Counted from the first letter of the stretch, positions 24,608-33,741 are shown. The stretch is DNA of 64,000 nt from Micavibrio_C sp965231165 (GCA_965231165.1 OZ246421.1:1302001-1366000), one strand, 5' to 3'. Made by a program: numbers and translations. Notes: generated by a model from the letters alone, not told the origin.

Positions 24608-27394
24608 TTAGGCCGCCTTTTCCTTGGCGCCCTTGGCGGCGAGATCGCGCAGCACGTAATGCATGATGCCGCCGTTCTCGTAGTAACCGATCTCGTCCTG
24701 CGTATCGATGCGGCAGAGAACCTTGATGGTTTCTTTTGAACCGTCTTTACGGGTGATGACGACATCAACGTCCATACGCGGCTTGATGCCCGCACCGAGA
24801 CCGACAACGTCGAAGGTCTCTTCGCCGGTCAGTTTCAGGCTCTGGCGGGTCTGGCCGTTCTTGAACACCAGCGGCAATACGCCCATGCCGACGAGGTTCG
24901 AGCGGTGAATGCGTTCAAAACTTTCCGCCAGCACACATTTCACACCCAGCAGGAATGTGCCCTTGGCCGCCCAGTCGCGGGACGACCCCGTGCCGTATTC
25001 CTTGCCAGCCACCACGATCAGCGGCGCGCCGTCAGCAATATATTTCATGCAGGCATCATAGATCGGCATTTCTTCGCCAGTCGGCAGGTATTTGGTCAGG
25101 CCGCCTTCCTTGCCGCCCAGCATCTCGTTCTTGATGCGGATATTGGCGAAAGTGCCGCGCATCATCACCTCATGGTGACCACGGCGCGCGCCATAGGAGT
25201 TGAAGTCGCGTTGCTCGACGCCATGTTCCATCAGGTATTTCCCGGCGGGGCTGTCTTTCTTGATATTACCAGCGGGTGAAATGTGATCAGTCGTAATCGA
25301 GTCACCGAACAAGGCCAGACATTTTGCGCCTTTGATTTCCTTGATCGGCGCCGGTGTTTTCTGCATGCCGGTGAAATAAGGTGGATTGGCGACGTAGGTG
25401 GACTTCGCATCCCAGCCATAGGTTTCGCCTGCACCGGCCTTCACGGCCTGCCATTCTTTCGGGCCTTTGAACACATCGGCATAACGCGATTTAAACATTT
25501 CCGGCGTCAGGTTCTTCTCAACCGCCTGACGGATTTCTTCATTGGTTGGCCAGATGTCTTTCAGATAGACGGGTTTACCATCGCTGCCTGTGCCCAGCGC
25601 CTCGGTCGTGATATCGAGACTCATGTTACCAAGCAGCGCGTAAGCCACCACCAGCGGCGGTGACGCCAGATAGTTGGCCTTCACATGCGGGCTGATGCGG
25701 CCTTCGAAATTGCGGTTGCCGGAGAGGACAGCCGCCACAGTCAGGTCACCCGTTTCAACGGCTTTGGCGATATGGTCCGGCAGTGGGCCGGAGTTACCGA
25801 TACAGGTCGTGCAGCCATAACCGACAAGGTTGAAGCCCAGCGCATCGAGATGTTTGGTCAGGTCAGCCTTATCGAGATAGTCGGTCACCACCTGAGAACC
25901 GGGTGCGAGAGATGTCTTGACCCACGGTTTTACTTTCAGACCCCTCTCATGTGCTTTCTTGGCAACAAGGCCAGCAGCCAGCATTACGGACGGGTTCGAG
26001 GTATTGGTGCAGGAGGTGATTGCGGCAATCACGACAGCGCCATGTTGCAAGCTGTAATCAGCGCCTTCGACAGGCACTTTCTTGCTGACATTGTGCATAT
26101 CGGCAGCCTCGGCAGACTCGGGCATCTCAGAAACCATGCGGGAATCCCCGTTACCATGCTCAATCGCGCCGAGTGAATCAGCCAGATATTTCTTGAAGAT
26201 GGTTGATGACTGCGACAGCAGCACACGATCCTGCGGGCGTTTCGGGCCAGCGAGCGACGGCTCCACCTTGCTCATATCCAGTTCCAGCGTATCGCTGAAT
26301 ACCGGGTCAGGCGTATTGGCGTCGCGCCACATGCCTTGCGCCTTCGCATAGTCCTCGACCAGTTTCGCGCGGTGCGCATCACGGCCTGTAAATTTCAGAT
26401 AGCGAATGGTTTCGGCATCAATCGGGAAGAAACCGCAGGTCGCGCCATATTCCGGCGCCATGTTGCCGATGGTAGCGCGGTCGGCGAGCGACATATTGTC
26501 GAGGCCGGGGCCGTAGAATTCAACGAATTTGTTGACCACGCCTTTCTTGCGCAACATTTCGGTAACGGTCAGCACGAGGTCGGTCGCTGTGGTGCCTTCT
26601 TTGAGCTTGCCCGTCAGTTTGAAACCGATCACTTCGGGGATCAGCATGGAAACAGGCTGGCCGAGCATCGCGGCCTCGGCCTCGATACCGCCGACGCCCC
26701 AACCAAGAACGGCCAGACCATTGACCATGGTGGTGTGGCTGTCTGTACCGACAAGCGTATCCGGGTAAGCAACATTACTGCCGCGTTCTTCATCCTGCTC
26801 GACCCAGACGGTCTGGGCGAGATATTCAAGGTTCACCTGATGGCAGATGCCTGTGCCCGGCGGCACGACGCGGAAATTCTTAAACGCCTGCTGACCCCAG
26901 CGCAGGAACGCATAGCGTTCACCGTTACGGTCGAATTCAATCTCGACGTTTTCCTGGAAAGATGATTTTTGCCCGAACGCATCCACCATTACCGAGTGGT
27001 CAATGACGAGATCGACAGGTGTCAGAGGGTTGATTTTTTGTGCATTGCTGCCCAGCGCCTTCATCGCTTCACGCATCGCCGCGAGGTCCACCACAGCCGG
27101 AACGCCTGTGAAATCCTGCATCAGTACGCGCGCGGGGCGATATGCCACTTCGTGTTCTGTCTTGCCTTTATTATCAAGCCATGCGTGACAGGCCTTCACG
27201 TCGGCCACAGTCACTGATACGTCATCTTCAAAGCGCAGCAGGTTCTCCAGCAGCACCTTCATCGAGAACGGCAGACGCGATACATCACCTATTTGCTTCG
27301 CTGCCTCCGGCAAGCTGAAGTAATCATAAGACTTGCCATCAACGGTCAATGTCTTGCGGGTCTTAAGGGTGTCGTGTCCGGTGCGGGTGGTCAT
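24608..27394 (-). CDS. acnA: Aconitate hydratase A
   Basis: TCA-cycle enzyme converting citrate to isocitrate via a [4Fe-4S] cluster. Full-length at 928 residues: N-terminal KTLTVDGKSYDYFSLPEAA, VPPGTGICHQVNLEYLA, GTDSHTTMVNGL, cluster Cys motif SCTNTSNP and the later CTTCIGNSGP pair, and the C-terminal swivelling domain with SYGARRGHHEVMMRGTFAN and KEYGTGSSRDWAAKG. The ATG at 27394 has GAGG upstream. Monocistronic by its own terminator. Icd lies about 5 kb away, separately transcribed. Under iron loss, homologues can act as RNA-binding regulators; not testable here. Confidence 0.96.
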   Translation of the reverse strand: MTTRTGHDTLKTRKTLTVDGKSYDYFSLPEAAKQIGDVSRLPFSMKVLLENLLRFEDDVSVTVADVKACHAWLDNKGKTEHEVAYRPARVLMQDFTGVPAVVDLAAMREAMKALGSNAQKINPLTPVDLVIDHSVMVDAFGQKSSFQENVEIEFDRNGERYAFLRWGQQAFKNFRVVPPGTGICHQVNLEYLAQTVWVEQDEERGSNVAYPDTLVGTDSHTTMVNGLAVLGWGVGGIEAEAAMLGQPVSMLIPEVIGFKLTGKLKEGTTATDLVLTVTEMLRKKGVVNKFVEFYGPGLDNMSLADRATIGNMAPEYGATCGFFPIDAETIRYLKFTGRDAHRAKLVEDYAKAQGMWRDANTPDPVFSDTLELDMSKVEPSLAGPKRPQDRVLLSQSSTIFKKYLADSLGAIEHGNGDSRMVSEMPESAEAADMHNVSKKVPVEGADYSLQHGAVVIAAITSCTNTSNPSVMLAAGLVAKKAHERGLKVKPWVKTSLAPGSQVVTDYLDKADLTKHLDALGFNLVGYGCTTCIGNSGPLPDHIAKAVETGDLTVAAVLSGNRNFEGRISPHVKANYLASPPLVVAYALLGNMSLDITTEALGTGSDGKPVYLKDIWPTNEEIRQAVEKNLTPEMFKSRYADVFKGPKEWQAVKAGAGETYGWDAKSTYVANPPYFTGMQKTPAPIKEIKGAKCLALFGDSITTDHISPAGNIKKDSPAGKYLMEHGVEQRDFNSYGARRGHHEVMMRGTFANIRIKNEMLGGKEGGLTKYLPTGEEMPIYDACMKYIADGAPLIVVAGKEYGTGSSRDWAAKGTFLLGVKCVLAESFERIHRSNLVGMGVLPLVFKNGQTRQSLKLTGEETFDVVGLGAGIKPRMDVDVVITRKDGSKETIKVLCRIDTQDEIGYYENGGIMHYVLRDLAAKGAKEKAA

Positions 27395-27555
27395 ATTGCT
27401 AACCTCATGGAAGGGCGTGAGAAGATGAAAAATCGAGCCACCAAATTAGACAGTGCACTCTAAGAAATCGTTAAGACTCTAGCATGCAAAATAGCGCGGA
27501 AAAACACTGAATACAGCCGGACGCCCGGCACAATCATGATATTTTCCAAAATAAA

Positions 27556-27580
27556 AAAACCCGCCAATCCGGCGGGTTTT
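27556..27580 (-). terminator. Terminator after the 64-aa gene
   Basis: AAAACCCGCC (27556-27565) with GGCGGGTTTT (27571-27580); on the minus strand it ends in a run of seven T's. Confidence 0.85.
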
Positions 27581-27597
27581 GTTTTACTGAAAACAGC

Positions 27598-27792
27598 CTA
27601 TACGATGCCAAGCTTCTTCCCATCAGCAATCGGGATTTTACCACCATTAAAGATCTGCGACGGGCTCTGTGCCTCTACCGCAACAGCCGGTGCATCCTTC
27701 TGCAACTGCACCGCAGGCATCGGCGCCGCCTGCCCAAAAGCAGCCTGCACATCCACATTCGTCTTAATGTCCAAACCATCGTTGATAGCCAT
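27598..27792 (-). CDS. Small hypothetical protein (64 aa)
   Basis: MAINDGLDIKTNVDVQAAFG... with GAGGAG ahead of the ATG and a strong private terminator. The sequence is rich in Ala, Pro, Val and Gln with no cysteines or membrane segment, and appears partly disordered. It is isolated from neighbours (acnA ends are on the other side of the terminator). Unknown role. Confidence 0.55.
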   Translation of the reverse strand: MAINDGLDIKTNVDVQAAFGQAAPMPAVQLQKDAPAVAVEAQSPSQIFNGGKIPIADGKKLGIV

Positions 27793-28034
27793 AGCAGTAC
27801 TCCTCTTTAGTCCATGTAGAACGCTGTTCCTTGGACACCAGATTAGGGGAGAAAAATTAACAGCCGGTTTTTTATGGATAAAATTTGAATAATCTGGCAG
27901 CGAAATTTATAAAGCCCGTCATTTTGCCCTATACCCGTCATATACGAAATAACCATTAAATATCATATAGTTAGATATATTCTGACTTGGAGGCGCCCCA
28001 GAATTCATAAAATCTGTCATAATTTGGCACTTTT

Positions 28035-28063
28035 TTGACATAATCTCACGTCACGATAAAGAT
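28035..28063 (+). promoter_or_regulatory. Sigma-70-like promoter for a candidate small RNA
   Basis: TTGACA at 28035-28040, a 16-17 base spacer and TAAAGAT at 28057-28063. Initiation would fall near 28069. Confidence 0.45.
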
Positions 28064-28068
28064 ATGGA

Positions 28069-28141
28069 ATTCTCCTCCTTTGGTTGTTCCTCCGAGTTTC
28101 AGCAAATCTTATGGCCCCCTTCACGGGGGCCACTTCTTTTG
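28069..28141 (+). ncRNA. Candidate trans-acting small RNA with anti-Shine-Dalgarno motifs
   Basis: Roughly 72 bases between the promoter and a terminator. The first half is unpaired and contains CTCCTCCTTT and TTCCTCC, both perfect complements of Shine-Dalgarno sequences. The second half is the hairpin TGGCCCCC/GGGGGCCA (28112-28119 with 28125-28132) followed by CTTCTTTT. Alphaproteobacteria are known to carry CU-rich regulatory RNAs of this layout. The remainder of the 27793-28161 gap shows nothing else. Confidence 0.5.
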
Positions 28142-28161
28142 AGGATTCAGGCTTTTGAGGG

Positions 28162-28563
28162 TCAGAGCGGCCTGGCGGGATTGAAGCCATTCATCAGCTT
28201 ATACAGGTCCCTGACCTGTTTCTGGCTTAGTTCCTGCCCGACGATAGACGAAACCTTGCGGGTGAATTGCTGGCGCAGCGTTTCGATCTGTTTGGGAGCC
28301 GCCAGATTAAATTTTTCAGCGACATCGAGCAATGTAAGCGGATCGGTGGCCGGAATACCTTCGCTCCTGTCTTTTTGGTCCTGCAATGTTTCCACATGGA
28401 ACCAGTAATCCAGAAGCTTGCTCCAGTCACCCTCTTCCGTGCGGCTTAAACCTTTACCATCACGCTTGAGATTCAGCGCATCCGTCAACTGGTTCAGGCG
28501 GTCGGCAACTGACTGCAGGTCGGCAGGAACGCCCTCCAGCAAAATATGATTCTTCCGCGACAT
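28162..28563 (-). CDS. Hypothetical protein (133 aa)
   Basis: MSRKNHILLEGVPADLQSV... with a perfect AGGAGG six bases before the ATG. It is soluble and mostly helical, with repeated LxxL spacing consistent with a helical bundle or dimerising region. No recognised domain. It stands between the candidate small RNA and the tandem HExKH genes, on the same strand as the latter. Confidence 0.6.
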   Translation of the reverse strand: MSRKNHILLEGVPADLQSVADRLNQLTDALNLKRDGKGLSRTEEGDWSKLLDYWFHVETLQDQKDRSEGIPATDPLTLLDVAEKFNLAAPKQIETLRQQFTRKVSSIVGQELSQKQVRDLYKLMNGFNPARPL

Positions 28564-28617
28564 CCCATCCTCCTGTTGCCTGTGAAGCTTTAGCAGTAGA
28601 ATGATGGTGCGTTTATG

Positions 28618-29352
28618 TCAAGGCATGCGCAATTCAGCCTTAACGCCCGGACCATCCCCAGGGCAGGCGCGGGAAAGCCTGATATATTCGCCGGTGCTAT
28701 CAATGTCGCGCTGGCGGGTCTGGCGCTCGCGCATCATGCTGTCAACGGTCGCCTGCAATACACCCCCTACATTGTCAGACAGGCTTTGCCTTGCGTCTTT
28801 CGTCAGACTGGGCGGCATGGGGCCAACGCCATAATCCGCTGCCTCAGGCAATGCAAAATCCATGTTACGCACGATCACCATCTTATAATCCTCGATCAAG
28901 GCGCGATCAGCCTCCACGTGCTTCATTTCATGGATCAGGTATTCCTTATACTCACAGGCGGCGCTGCGCAGTTCGCTGGCGATATAGATAACCGGATCGA
29001 CATGAATATTTACATTCACCTGTGATACGTGAACGCACACCTGCTTGTCCGGCATTGCCTGCGTGATGAATTTTAAATTATGCACGATTTTCATGGTGCC
29101 GACGCTCATGGCATTGACGGTCAGATCATAGACGTTCTCCTGCGACACGCCATTATTGCCCTGCATTTTCCCCAGCTGTTCCTGCGACAGGCTGTAATCG
29201 AAACGCGGCTCTGATTCTGATGCTGTAATATTAATGATCGGCTTATCGCCTGTTAGACATTGTGCGGCCTGCACCGCCGGGCAAATGCCGACGAAGATCA
29301 ACACAGTCATGGCAAGGAAACGGACCACTTTAACGGCTCTTTCTAATAACAT
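28618..29352 (-). CDS. Secreted HExKH protein, second of a tandem pair
   Basis: 244 residues with an N-terminal signal sequence (hydrophobic about 9-27, AVQA-AQC cleavage). The mature part has VNVNIHVDPVIYIASE and, at about 141-145, HEMKH followed by VEADRALIEDY, matching the HExxH pattern of zinc-dependent proteases. It shares this block with its upstream neighbour (VIVNINMNPVIYIAQE then HELKHVAVD). Four cysteines are present after the signal. The start at 29352 overlaps the upstream gene by 23 bases; an internal ATG at 29310 is possible. Catalytic activity is inferred from the motif only. Confidence 0.65.
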   Translation of the reverse strand: MLLERAVKVVRFLAMTVLIFVGICPAVQAAQCLTGDKPIINITASESEPRFDYSLSQEQLGKMQGNNGVSQENVYDLTVNAMSVGTMKIVHNLKFITQAMPDKQVCVHVSQVNVNIHVDPVIYIASELRSAACEYKEYLIHEMKHVEADRALIEDYKMVIVRNMDFALPEAADYGVGPMPPSLTKDARQSLSDNVGGVLQATVDSMMRERQTRQRDIDSTGEYIRLSRACPGDGPGVKAELRMP

Positions 29353-30076
29353 CTTTGCAGATTTTGCTGACACGGTCATATTCTTCGCGTGTATCAACCT
29401 GCCCCTGGCGCTGGCGCATCTGCTTGGTCAGCAGCAATTCCTGCGAATTGATCGCCGATTGTACATGGCCAATGTAACGGTCCTGATAGGTATTCATTTC
29501 ATCGACGTTGAAGGGCCCCATGGCACCTGCCTGATTAACGGCCACCTGCACGGCTTTGCCAACTTCCTGCGCGTAACGGTTCATCACCTCGCGGTCAACG
29601 GCGACGTGTTTCAACTCATGTTCCATGATCGCGGCTTTGCAAGGGTCTTGCTGGTATTCCTGCGCGATGTAAATCACCGGATTCATATTGATATTGACGA
29701 TGACGGAATCGTACCACATGCAACCCACCTTCAAATCGGGATAGGTCTGGGTACCCATGCGGATATTGCTTTTCATCTGCGGCTGGTCGGCGCGCAGTCC
29801 GCCGGTACTGGAATCGACGCTGGCGGCATAGGGATTGACCGTATTGGAACCCTGCGCGGTCAGTTGCTGGCTGGTTTTACTGAAATCGTAACGGATGGGG
29901 GCCGTTTTGGGCAAAACCTGTATTACCGGCGCTTTGGGCACCTGACAGCGCACATCCGCCGCCGAACGAATCTGCGGCGACCGGGTTTGCCGTTCGGCCT
30001 GTGCCGCCGTCGCCGAAACCGTCACGAAAATGGCAAAAACCGCCGCCGCCAGAATACGCAGATCAAACCCGGGCAT
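29330..30076 (-). CDS. Secreted HExKH protein, first of a tandem pair
   Basis: 248 residues with a signal peptide (MPGFDLRILAAAVFAIF...ATAAQA). The mature protein has a Pro-rich start, then VIVNINMNPVIYIAQE, and HELKH near residues 153-157 followed by VAVDREVMNRYAQE. A C-terminal helical part ends SKICKDVIRKSR. The HExxH-type motif and downstream acidic helix point to a periplasmic metallopeptidase-like fold; the third zinc ligand is not obvious. It overlaps its paralogue downstream, so both are co-expressed. It is divergent from yggT-folD. Confidence 0.65.
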   Translation of the reverse strand: MPGFDLRILAAAVFAIFVTVSATAAQAERQTRSPQIRSAADVRCQVPKAPVIQVLPKTAPIRYDFSKTSQQLTAQGSNTVNPYAASVDSSTGGLRADQPQMKSNIRMGTQTYPDLKVGCMWYDSVIVNINMNPVIYIAQEYQQDPCKAAIMEHELKHVAVDREVMNRYAQEVGKAVQVAVNQAGAMGPFNVDEMNTYQDRYIGHVQSAINSQELLLTKQMRQRQGQVDTREEYDRVSKICKDVIRKSR

Positions 30077-30161
30077 ATTAAAATATTCTCCTGTTTTTGG
30101 CGGTTTTTTCCGTTATGATGAGGTTGCCTTGTCTTTCAATGCTTTTCAAGGGATCCCTCGC

Positions 30162-30458
30162 ATGGACATCATTGGCCGCCTGCTGCACTTCGCACTCGAA
30201 ATCTACTTCTATATTATTATAGCCAGCGTGATTATCAGCTGGTTAATTGCCTTCGATGTGCTCAATGTCCGGAACCCGCAAGCGCAGAATCTGGTTAACC
30301 TGCTGAACAAACTGACAGAACCGGTCTATAAGCCCCTGCGCAAATTCATACCGCCGATTGCCGGGATCGATATTACCCCTATCGTCGTCATATTCGGCAT
30401 TTTCCTGCTGCAGGAAATGGTTATCCGTGTATTCCTGATCAGCCCTTATCGTTTCTAA
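30162..30458 (+). CDS. YggT family membrane protein
   Basis: 98 residues with two or three transmembrane stretches: N-terminal LLHFALEIYFYIIIASVIISWLIAF, a polar loop NVRNPQAQNLVNLLNKLTEPVYKPLRKFIPPIAGIDI, and TPIVVIFGIFLLQEMVI. The TEPxxxPxRxxIP signature is typical of YggT/YlmG. Family members act in membrane or cell-division-related processes, with ill-defined function. The start at 30162 is preceded by AAGGGA; longer frames back to 30030 overlap the divergent gene. folD starts one base after its stop. Confidence 0.85.
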   Translation: MDIIGRLLHFALEIYFYIIIASVIISWLIAFDVLNVRNPQAQNLVNLLNKLTEPVYKPLRKFIPPIAGIDITPIVVIFGIFLLQEMVIRVFLISPYRF

Positions 30459-30459
30459 G

Positions 30460-31302
30460 ATGGTAGCGCGGATCATAGATGGCAAGGAAGTTGCCGAACG
30501 CCTGAAAACAAAAATTGCCGCCGATGTCGCCGCGCTGAAGGCGCAGGGTCGCAGCGTCGGTCTGGCGGTCATTCTGGTAGGTGACGATCCGGCAAGCCAT
30601 ATTTATGTGCGCAATAAAATCACCGCCTGCGAAAAAACCGGCATCATCAGCACCGAACACCGTCTGCCCGCCGATGTCAGCGCGGCGGAGCTGCTTAAGG
30701 TGATCGAGAGCCTGAACCGCGATCCTGCCATTCACGGCATCCTGCTGCAATTGCCGCTGCCTGCGCATCTTGATGAAAATATGATGGTGCAGACCATTTC
30801 ACCGGACAAGGATGTCGATGGCCTGCACCCGGTGAATGCGGGTCGCCTGATGGCAGGCCTGCCGGGGATGGTGCCCTGTACGCCGCAAGGTTCGCTGATG
30901 CTGATCAAGGAAGTGCAAAAAGACCTGACCGGGCTGCATGCCGTTGTTATTGGCCGCTCGCTGTTGTTCGGCAAGCCGATGGCACAATTGCTGCTGGCGG
31001 AAAATTGCACCGTCACGCATTGCCATTCGAAAACCCGCGACCTGCCCGGCCTCTGCCGTCAGGCCGATATTCTGGTCGCCGCCGTCGGACGTCCCAGCAT
31101 GGTCAAAGGTGACTGGATCAAAGCGGGTGCCACCGTGATCGATGTCGGTATCAACCGCATCGCCGAAAAAAAGGTCGTGGGCGATGTCGCCTATGACGAA
31201 GCGCTGGCCATCGCGGGCGCGATTACCCCCGTCCCCGGCGGCGTTGGCCCGATGACGATTGCCTGTCTGCTGGCGAATACGCTGAAAGCCGCGCAACACT
31301 AG
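30460..31302 (+). CDS. folD: Bifunctional methylenetetrahydrofolate dehydrogenase/cyclohydrolase
   Basis: One-carbon metabolism enzyme making 10-formyl-THF, needed for purine and fMet synthesis. 280 residues, with VGDDPASHIYVRNK (including the catalytic Tyr and Lys), HGILLQLPLP, DVDGLHPVNAG, the dinucleotide-binding IGRSLLFGKPMAQLL and the C-terminal TPVPGGVGPMT. Starts ATG at 30460, one base after yggT stop, so coupled to it. It supplies cofactor for PurH, which is also in the window, but there is no direct linkage. Confidence 0.95.
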   Translation: MVARIIDGKEVAERLKTKIAADVAALKAQGRSVGLAVILVGDDPASHIYVRNKITACEKTGIISTEHRLPADVSAAELLKVIESLNRDPAIHGILLQLPLPAHLDENMMVQTISPDKDVDGLHPVNAGRLMAGLPGMVPCTPQGSLMLIKEVQKDLTGLHAVVIGRSLLFGKPMAQLLLAENCTVTHCHSKTRDLPGLCRQADILVAAVGRPSMVKGDWIKAGATVIDVGINRIAEKKVVGDVAYDEALAIAGAITPVPGGVGPMTIACLLANTLKAAQH

Positions 31303-31386
31303 GATTTGCACCGTTATCGCGCCGCAACATACTGAAATACAACAAATTATTTTGTGTCAACGCCGACCATGGTGTTATAAAAATCC

Positions 31387-32238
31387 ATGGCTCAAAATAC
31401 CCGTCCTCATAGATCCTTGTCCGAAGGTTTTGGCCGCGTTGGCCAGCAAACCCACGACCCGGTCAGCGCCGCCTGTTTGCGGATTGCGTATTTGCGGGCC
31501 CAGGTAATCGATTACGCCAATCGGCATAACGCCTACATCCGCGACAAAAATAAATTTATCATCGGGCTTCAGCCGGACACCTGCACAGCAGAACTGACGG
31601 AGATGACCGCCCTGTTCAATACGCTCGGTTATTCGCATGCGCTGCAAACGCAGGCCAACCTGCATGCCGGTAAATCAGCGCGATCATTCCGTGAATCTGA
31701 AACCGCCCAACGTGTGTGCGCCCAATGGCCCACGCTGCCGGAGGATGCCAAAATCGCCGCGCTGAAAATTATGTCGAAAGCTATGATCCACGAGATCAAC
31801 CGCGAAGAGGAAATTATCCTGAACGCTCCTTCCATCGTAAGAGCAACGCTTGCGCAAGGGGTTGCCATGCAGGTGAGCGCCTACACAAATGAGACTCACA
31901 AGATGGATTTCCTGATTGTCGCCATCAATCGCCCTACGCTGGCGCATACCGATTTCGACAATACCGCCGCGATGCTGTGGCACGAACACGAACATGTATT
32001 CATGGCGAATCTGTGTGCCGCCTATGACTGTGGATGGATCACGCCCGACCACGAACTGTATGAGGATGCGCGCAAATCATCGATCATCGCCGCTCATAAT
32101 ATTCTGGGGAATTCTTTTCTCTCGTATGAAACTTACCGCGCCGAGCCGGAAGAAAAACTCTGCCATCAATCGCAGAATGTTTTTTACCGGGTGCTGCGCT
32201 ACCAACCGCCCGCCGCCGTCAACGGCCCGACCCCCTAA
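31387..32238 (+). CDS. Putative zincin with HExxH and YRxxPxE motifs (I)
   Basis: 283 residues, no signal peptide. The N-terminal 150 residues are helical. The C-terminal part holds DFLIVAINRPTL, the zinc-ligand pattern LWHEHEHVF (HEHEH about 199-203), then TPDHELYEDARKS and YRAEPEEKLCHQS (about 250-261). HExxH followed 50 or so residues later by Y-R-x-x-P-x-E is typical of gluzincin-like peptidases where the Glu is the third zinc ligand. The same arrangement recurs in the protein at 60516-61658. The start at 31387 lacks a good ribosome binding site. Substrate unknown. Confidence 0.6.
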   Translation: MAQNTRPHRSLSEGFGRVGQQTHDPVSAACLRIAYLRAQVIDYANRHNAYIRDKNKFIIGLQPDTCTAELTEMTALFNTLGYSHALQTQANLHAGKSARSFRESETAQRVCAQWPTLPEDAKIAALKIMSKAMIHEINREEEIILNAPSIVRATLAQGVAMQVSAYTNETHKMDFLIVAINRPTLAHTDFDNTAAMLWHEHEHVFMANLCAAYDCGWITPDHELYEDARKSSIIAAHNILGNSFLSYETYRAEPEEKLCHQSQNVFYRVLRYQPPAAVNGPTP

Positions 32239-32240
32239 AA

Positions 32241-32266
32241 AAGAAGCCCGCCGATGGGGCGGGCTT
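32241..32266 (-). terminator. Terminator after icd
   Basis: AAGCCCGCC (32244-32252) pairs with GGCGGGCTT (32258-32266); on the minus strand a T-run follows (CTTTTTT), so it ends icd transcription. Confidence 0.8.
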
Positions 32267-32292
32267 GCTCTGCAATTCATTATCCAGACAGC

Positions 32293-33741
32293 TTATTCGC
32301 CCTGCGCCGCCGTGAAGCCCGGCTTGCCGTCGAAGGTATGCAACATTACCGATTTGGTGAAATTCATGTCGGCCTTGTTCATGTTTTCCATCAGGCTCAA
32401 GATTTCCGAGGTACGCACGTTGCCGCCGCCCTTGCTCATGAAGCGCAGACGCCAGTTATCGGCACAAGCGGTATCCGGCTGGCCGTTCGGCCATACCTTT
32501 ACGCCACGGTTGGAAATCATTTTCAGTTCGAGATTTTCCGTCACGCAAGGCAGCACCTTGGCCGCCAGCGCATCGGGCGTATTATCCCATGTCAGGCTGA
32601 TATCGACACCGACGCGGACTTTTTCTTCCATAATGGTCGGCTTCAGCGGCGGCAGCTTCATGCCGCCTGCCGGAACGCCGTCGTAATTGGCCGCATGCAG
32701 TTTCAGCGGCATCTGACCGAGCCGTTCGATGACGGCCTTGCAGAATCCCTCAGTGCCGACCTTTTCCTTGCTGGTACCGACACGGAAAATTTCGCCGGTA
32801 TGAATACCGTCTTCCAGCGTACGCAGCCATGCATTGTGTACTTTCGCCGCGATATCACCTTGCCCGATATGGACAAGCATCATCACCGAACCGAGCAACA
32901 GACCCGATGGATTGGCAATGCCTTTACCGGCAATATCCGGCGCAGAACCGTGAATGGCTTCGAACATCGAGCATTGCAGACCAATGTTCGAAGAACCACC
33001 CAGACCGACAGAGCCGGTAATTTCAGCCGCCACGTCAGAAATAATATCGCCGTACAGGTTCGGCGTCACAATCACATCGAACATGTGCGGTGCCGACGCA
33101 ATCTTGGCCGTACCGATATCGATGATCATATGGTTTTGTTCAATATCCGGATATTCCGCACCCAGTTCATCAAACACTTTATGAAACAAACCATCGGTCA
33201 GCTTCATAATATTGTCTTTGGTCATGCATGTCAGTTTTTTGCGATTATTGGCGCGGCAATATTCAAACGCATAGCGCACAATCCGTTCGGTGCCCGGGCG
33301 TGTAATCAGCTTGGTACAGGCCATAACGTCCTGCGACTGGCGGTATTCGATACCGCCGTATAAATCTTCCTCGTTCTCGCGCACGATCACCAAATCCATA
33401 TTCGGATGCTTGGTTTCGACATACGGCGCGTAAGAAATGCACGGACGGACATTGGCATAAAGACCCAGTGCCTTGCGCATCGTCACGTTCAAACTTTTAT
33501 AACCACCGCCCTGCGGCGTGGTAATCGGGCCTTTGAGCAGAATTTTCGTCCGGCGCAGGGATTCCCATGCGCTATCGGGGATGCCGCTTGGCACACCGCT
33601 CTCATAAACATCCTTGCCGATCTTGATTTCCTCGATCTTCAGCGCCGCCCCGGCCGCTTCGAGAATGCGCAGTGTCGCATCCATAATTTCAGGACCAACG
33701 CCATCGCCACGGGCAACTGTGATAGGAACAAGATTGGACAT
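32293..33741 (-). CDS. icd: NADP-dependent isocitrate dehydrogenase (long-subunit type)
   Basis: Converts isocitrate to 2-oxoglutarate in the TCA cycle. 482 residues with MSNLVPITVARGDGVGPEIMDATL, RENEEDLYGGIEYR, the TKDNIMKLTDG region, NLYGDIISDVAAEITGSVGLGGSSNIG and EAIHGSAPDIAGKGIANPSG. A C-terminal extension of about 130 residues matches the Rickettsia/Thermus-like long form. The ATG at 33741 is preceded by TGGAG; the frame is open 13 residues further upstream. The gene has its own terminator and is divergent from nhaD. Confidence 0.9.
   Translation of the reverse strand: MSNLVPITVARGDGVGPEIMDATLRILEAAGAALKIEEIKIGKDVYESGVPSGIPDSAWESLRRTKILLKGPITTPQGGGYKSLNVTMRKALGLYANVRPCISYAPYVETKHPNMDLVIVRENEEDLYGGIEYRQSQDVMACTKLITRPGTERIVRYAFEYCRANNRKKLTCMTKDNIMKLTDGLFHKVFDELGAEYPDIEQNHMIIDIGTAKIASAPHMFDVIVTPNLYGDIISDVAAEITGSVGLGGSSNIGLQCSMFEAIHGSAPDIAGKGIANPSGLLLGSVMMLVHIGQGDIAAKVHNAWLRTLEDGIHTGEIFRVGTSKEKVGTEGFCKAVIERLGQMPLKLHAANYDGVPAGGMKLPPLKPTIMEEKVRVGVDISLTWDNTPDALAAKVLPCVTENLELKMISNRGVKVWPNGQPDTACADNWRLRFMSKGGGNVRTSEILSLMENMNKADMNFTKSVMLHTFDGKPGFTAAQGE

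Noticed and set aside
32254..33363. 369-codon plus-strand frame opposite icd
   Set aside because: Shadow of icd.
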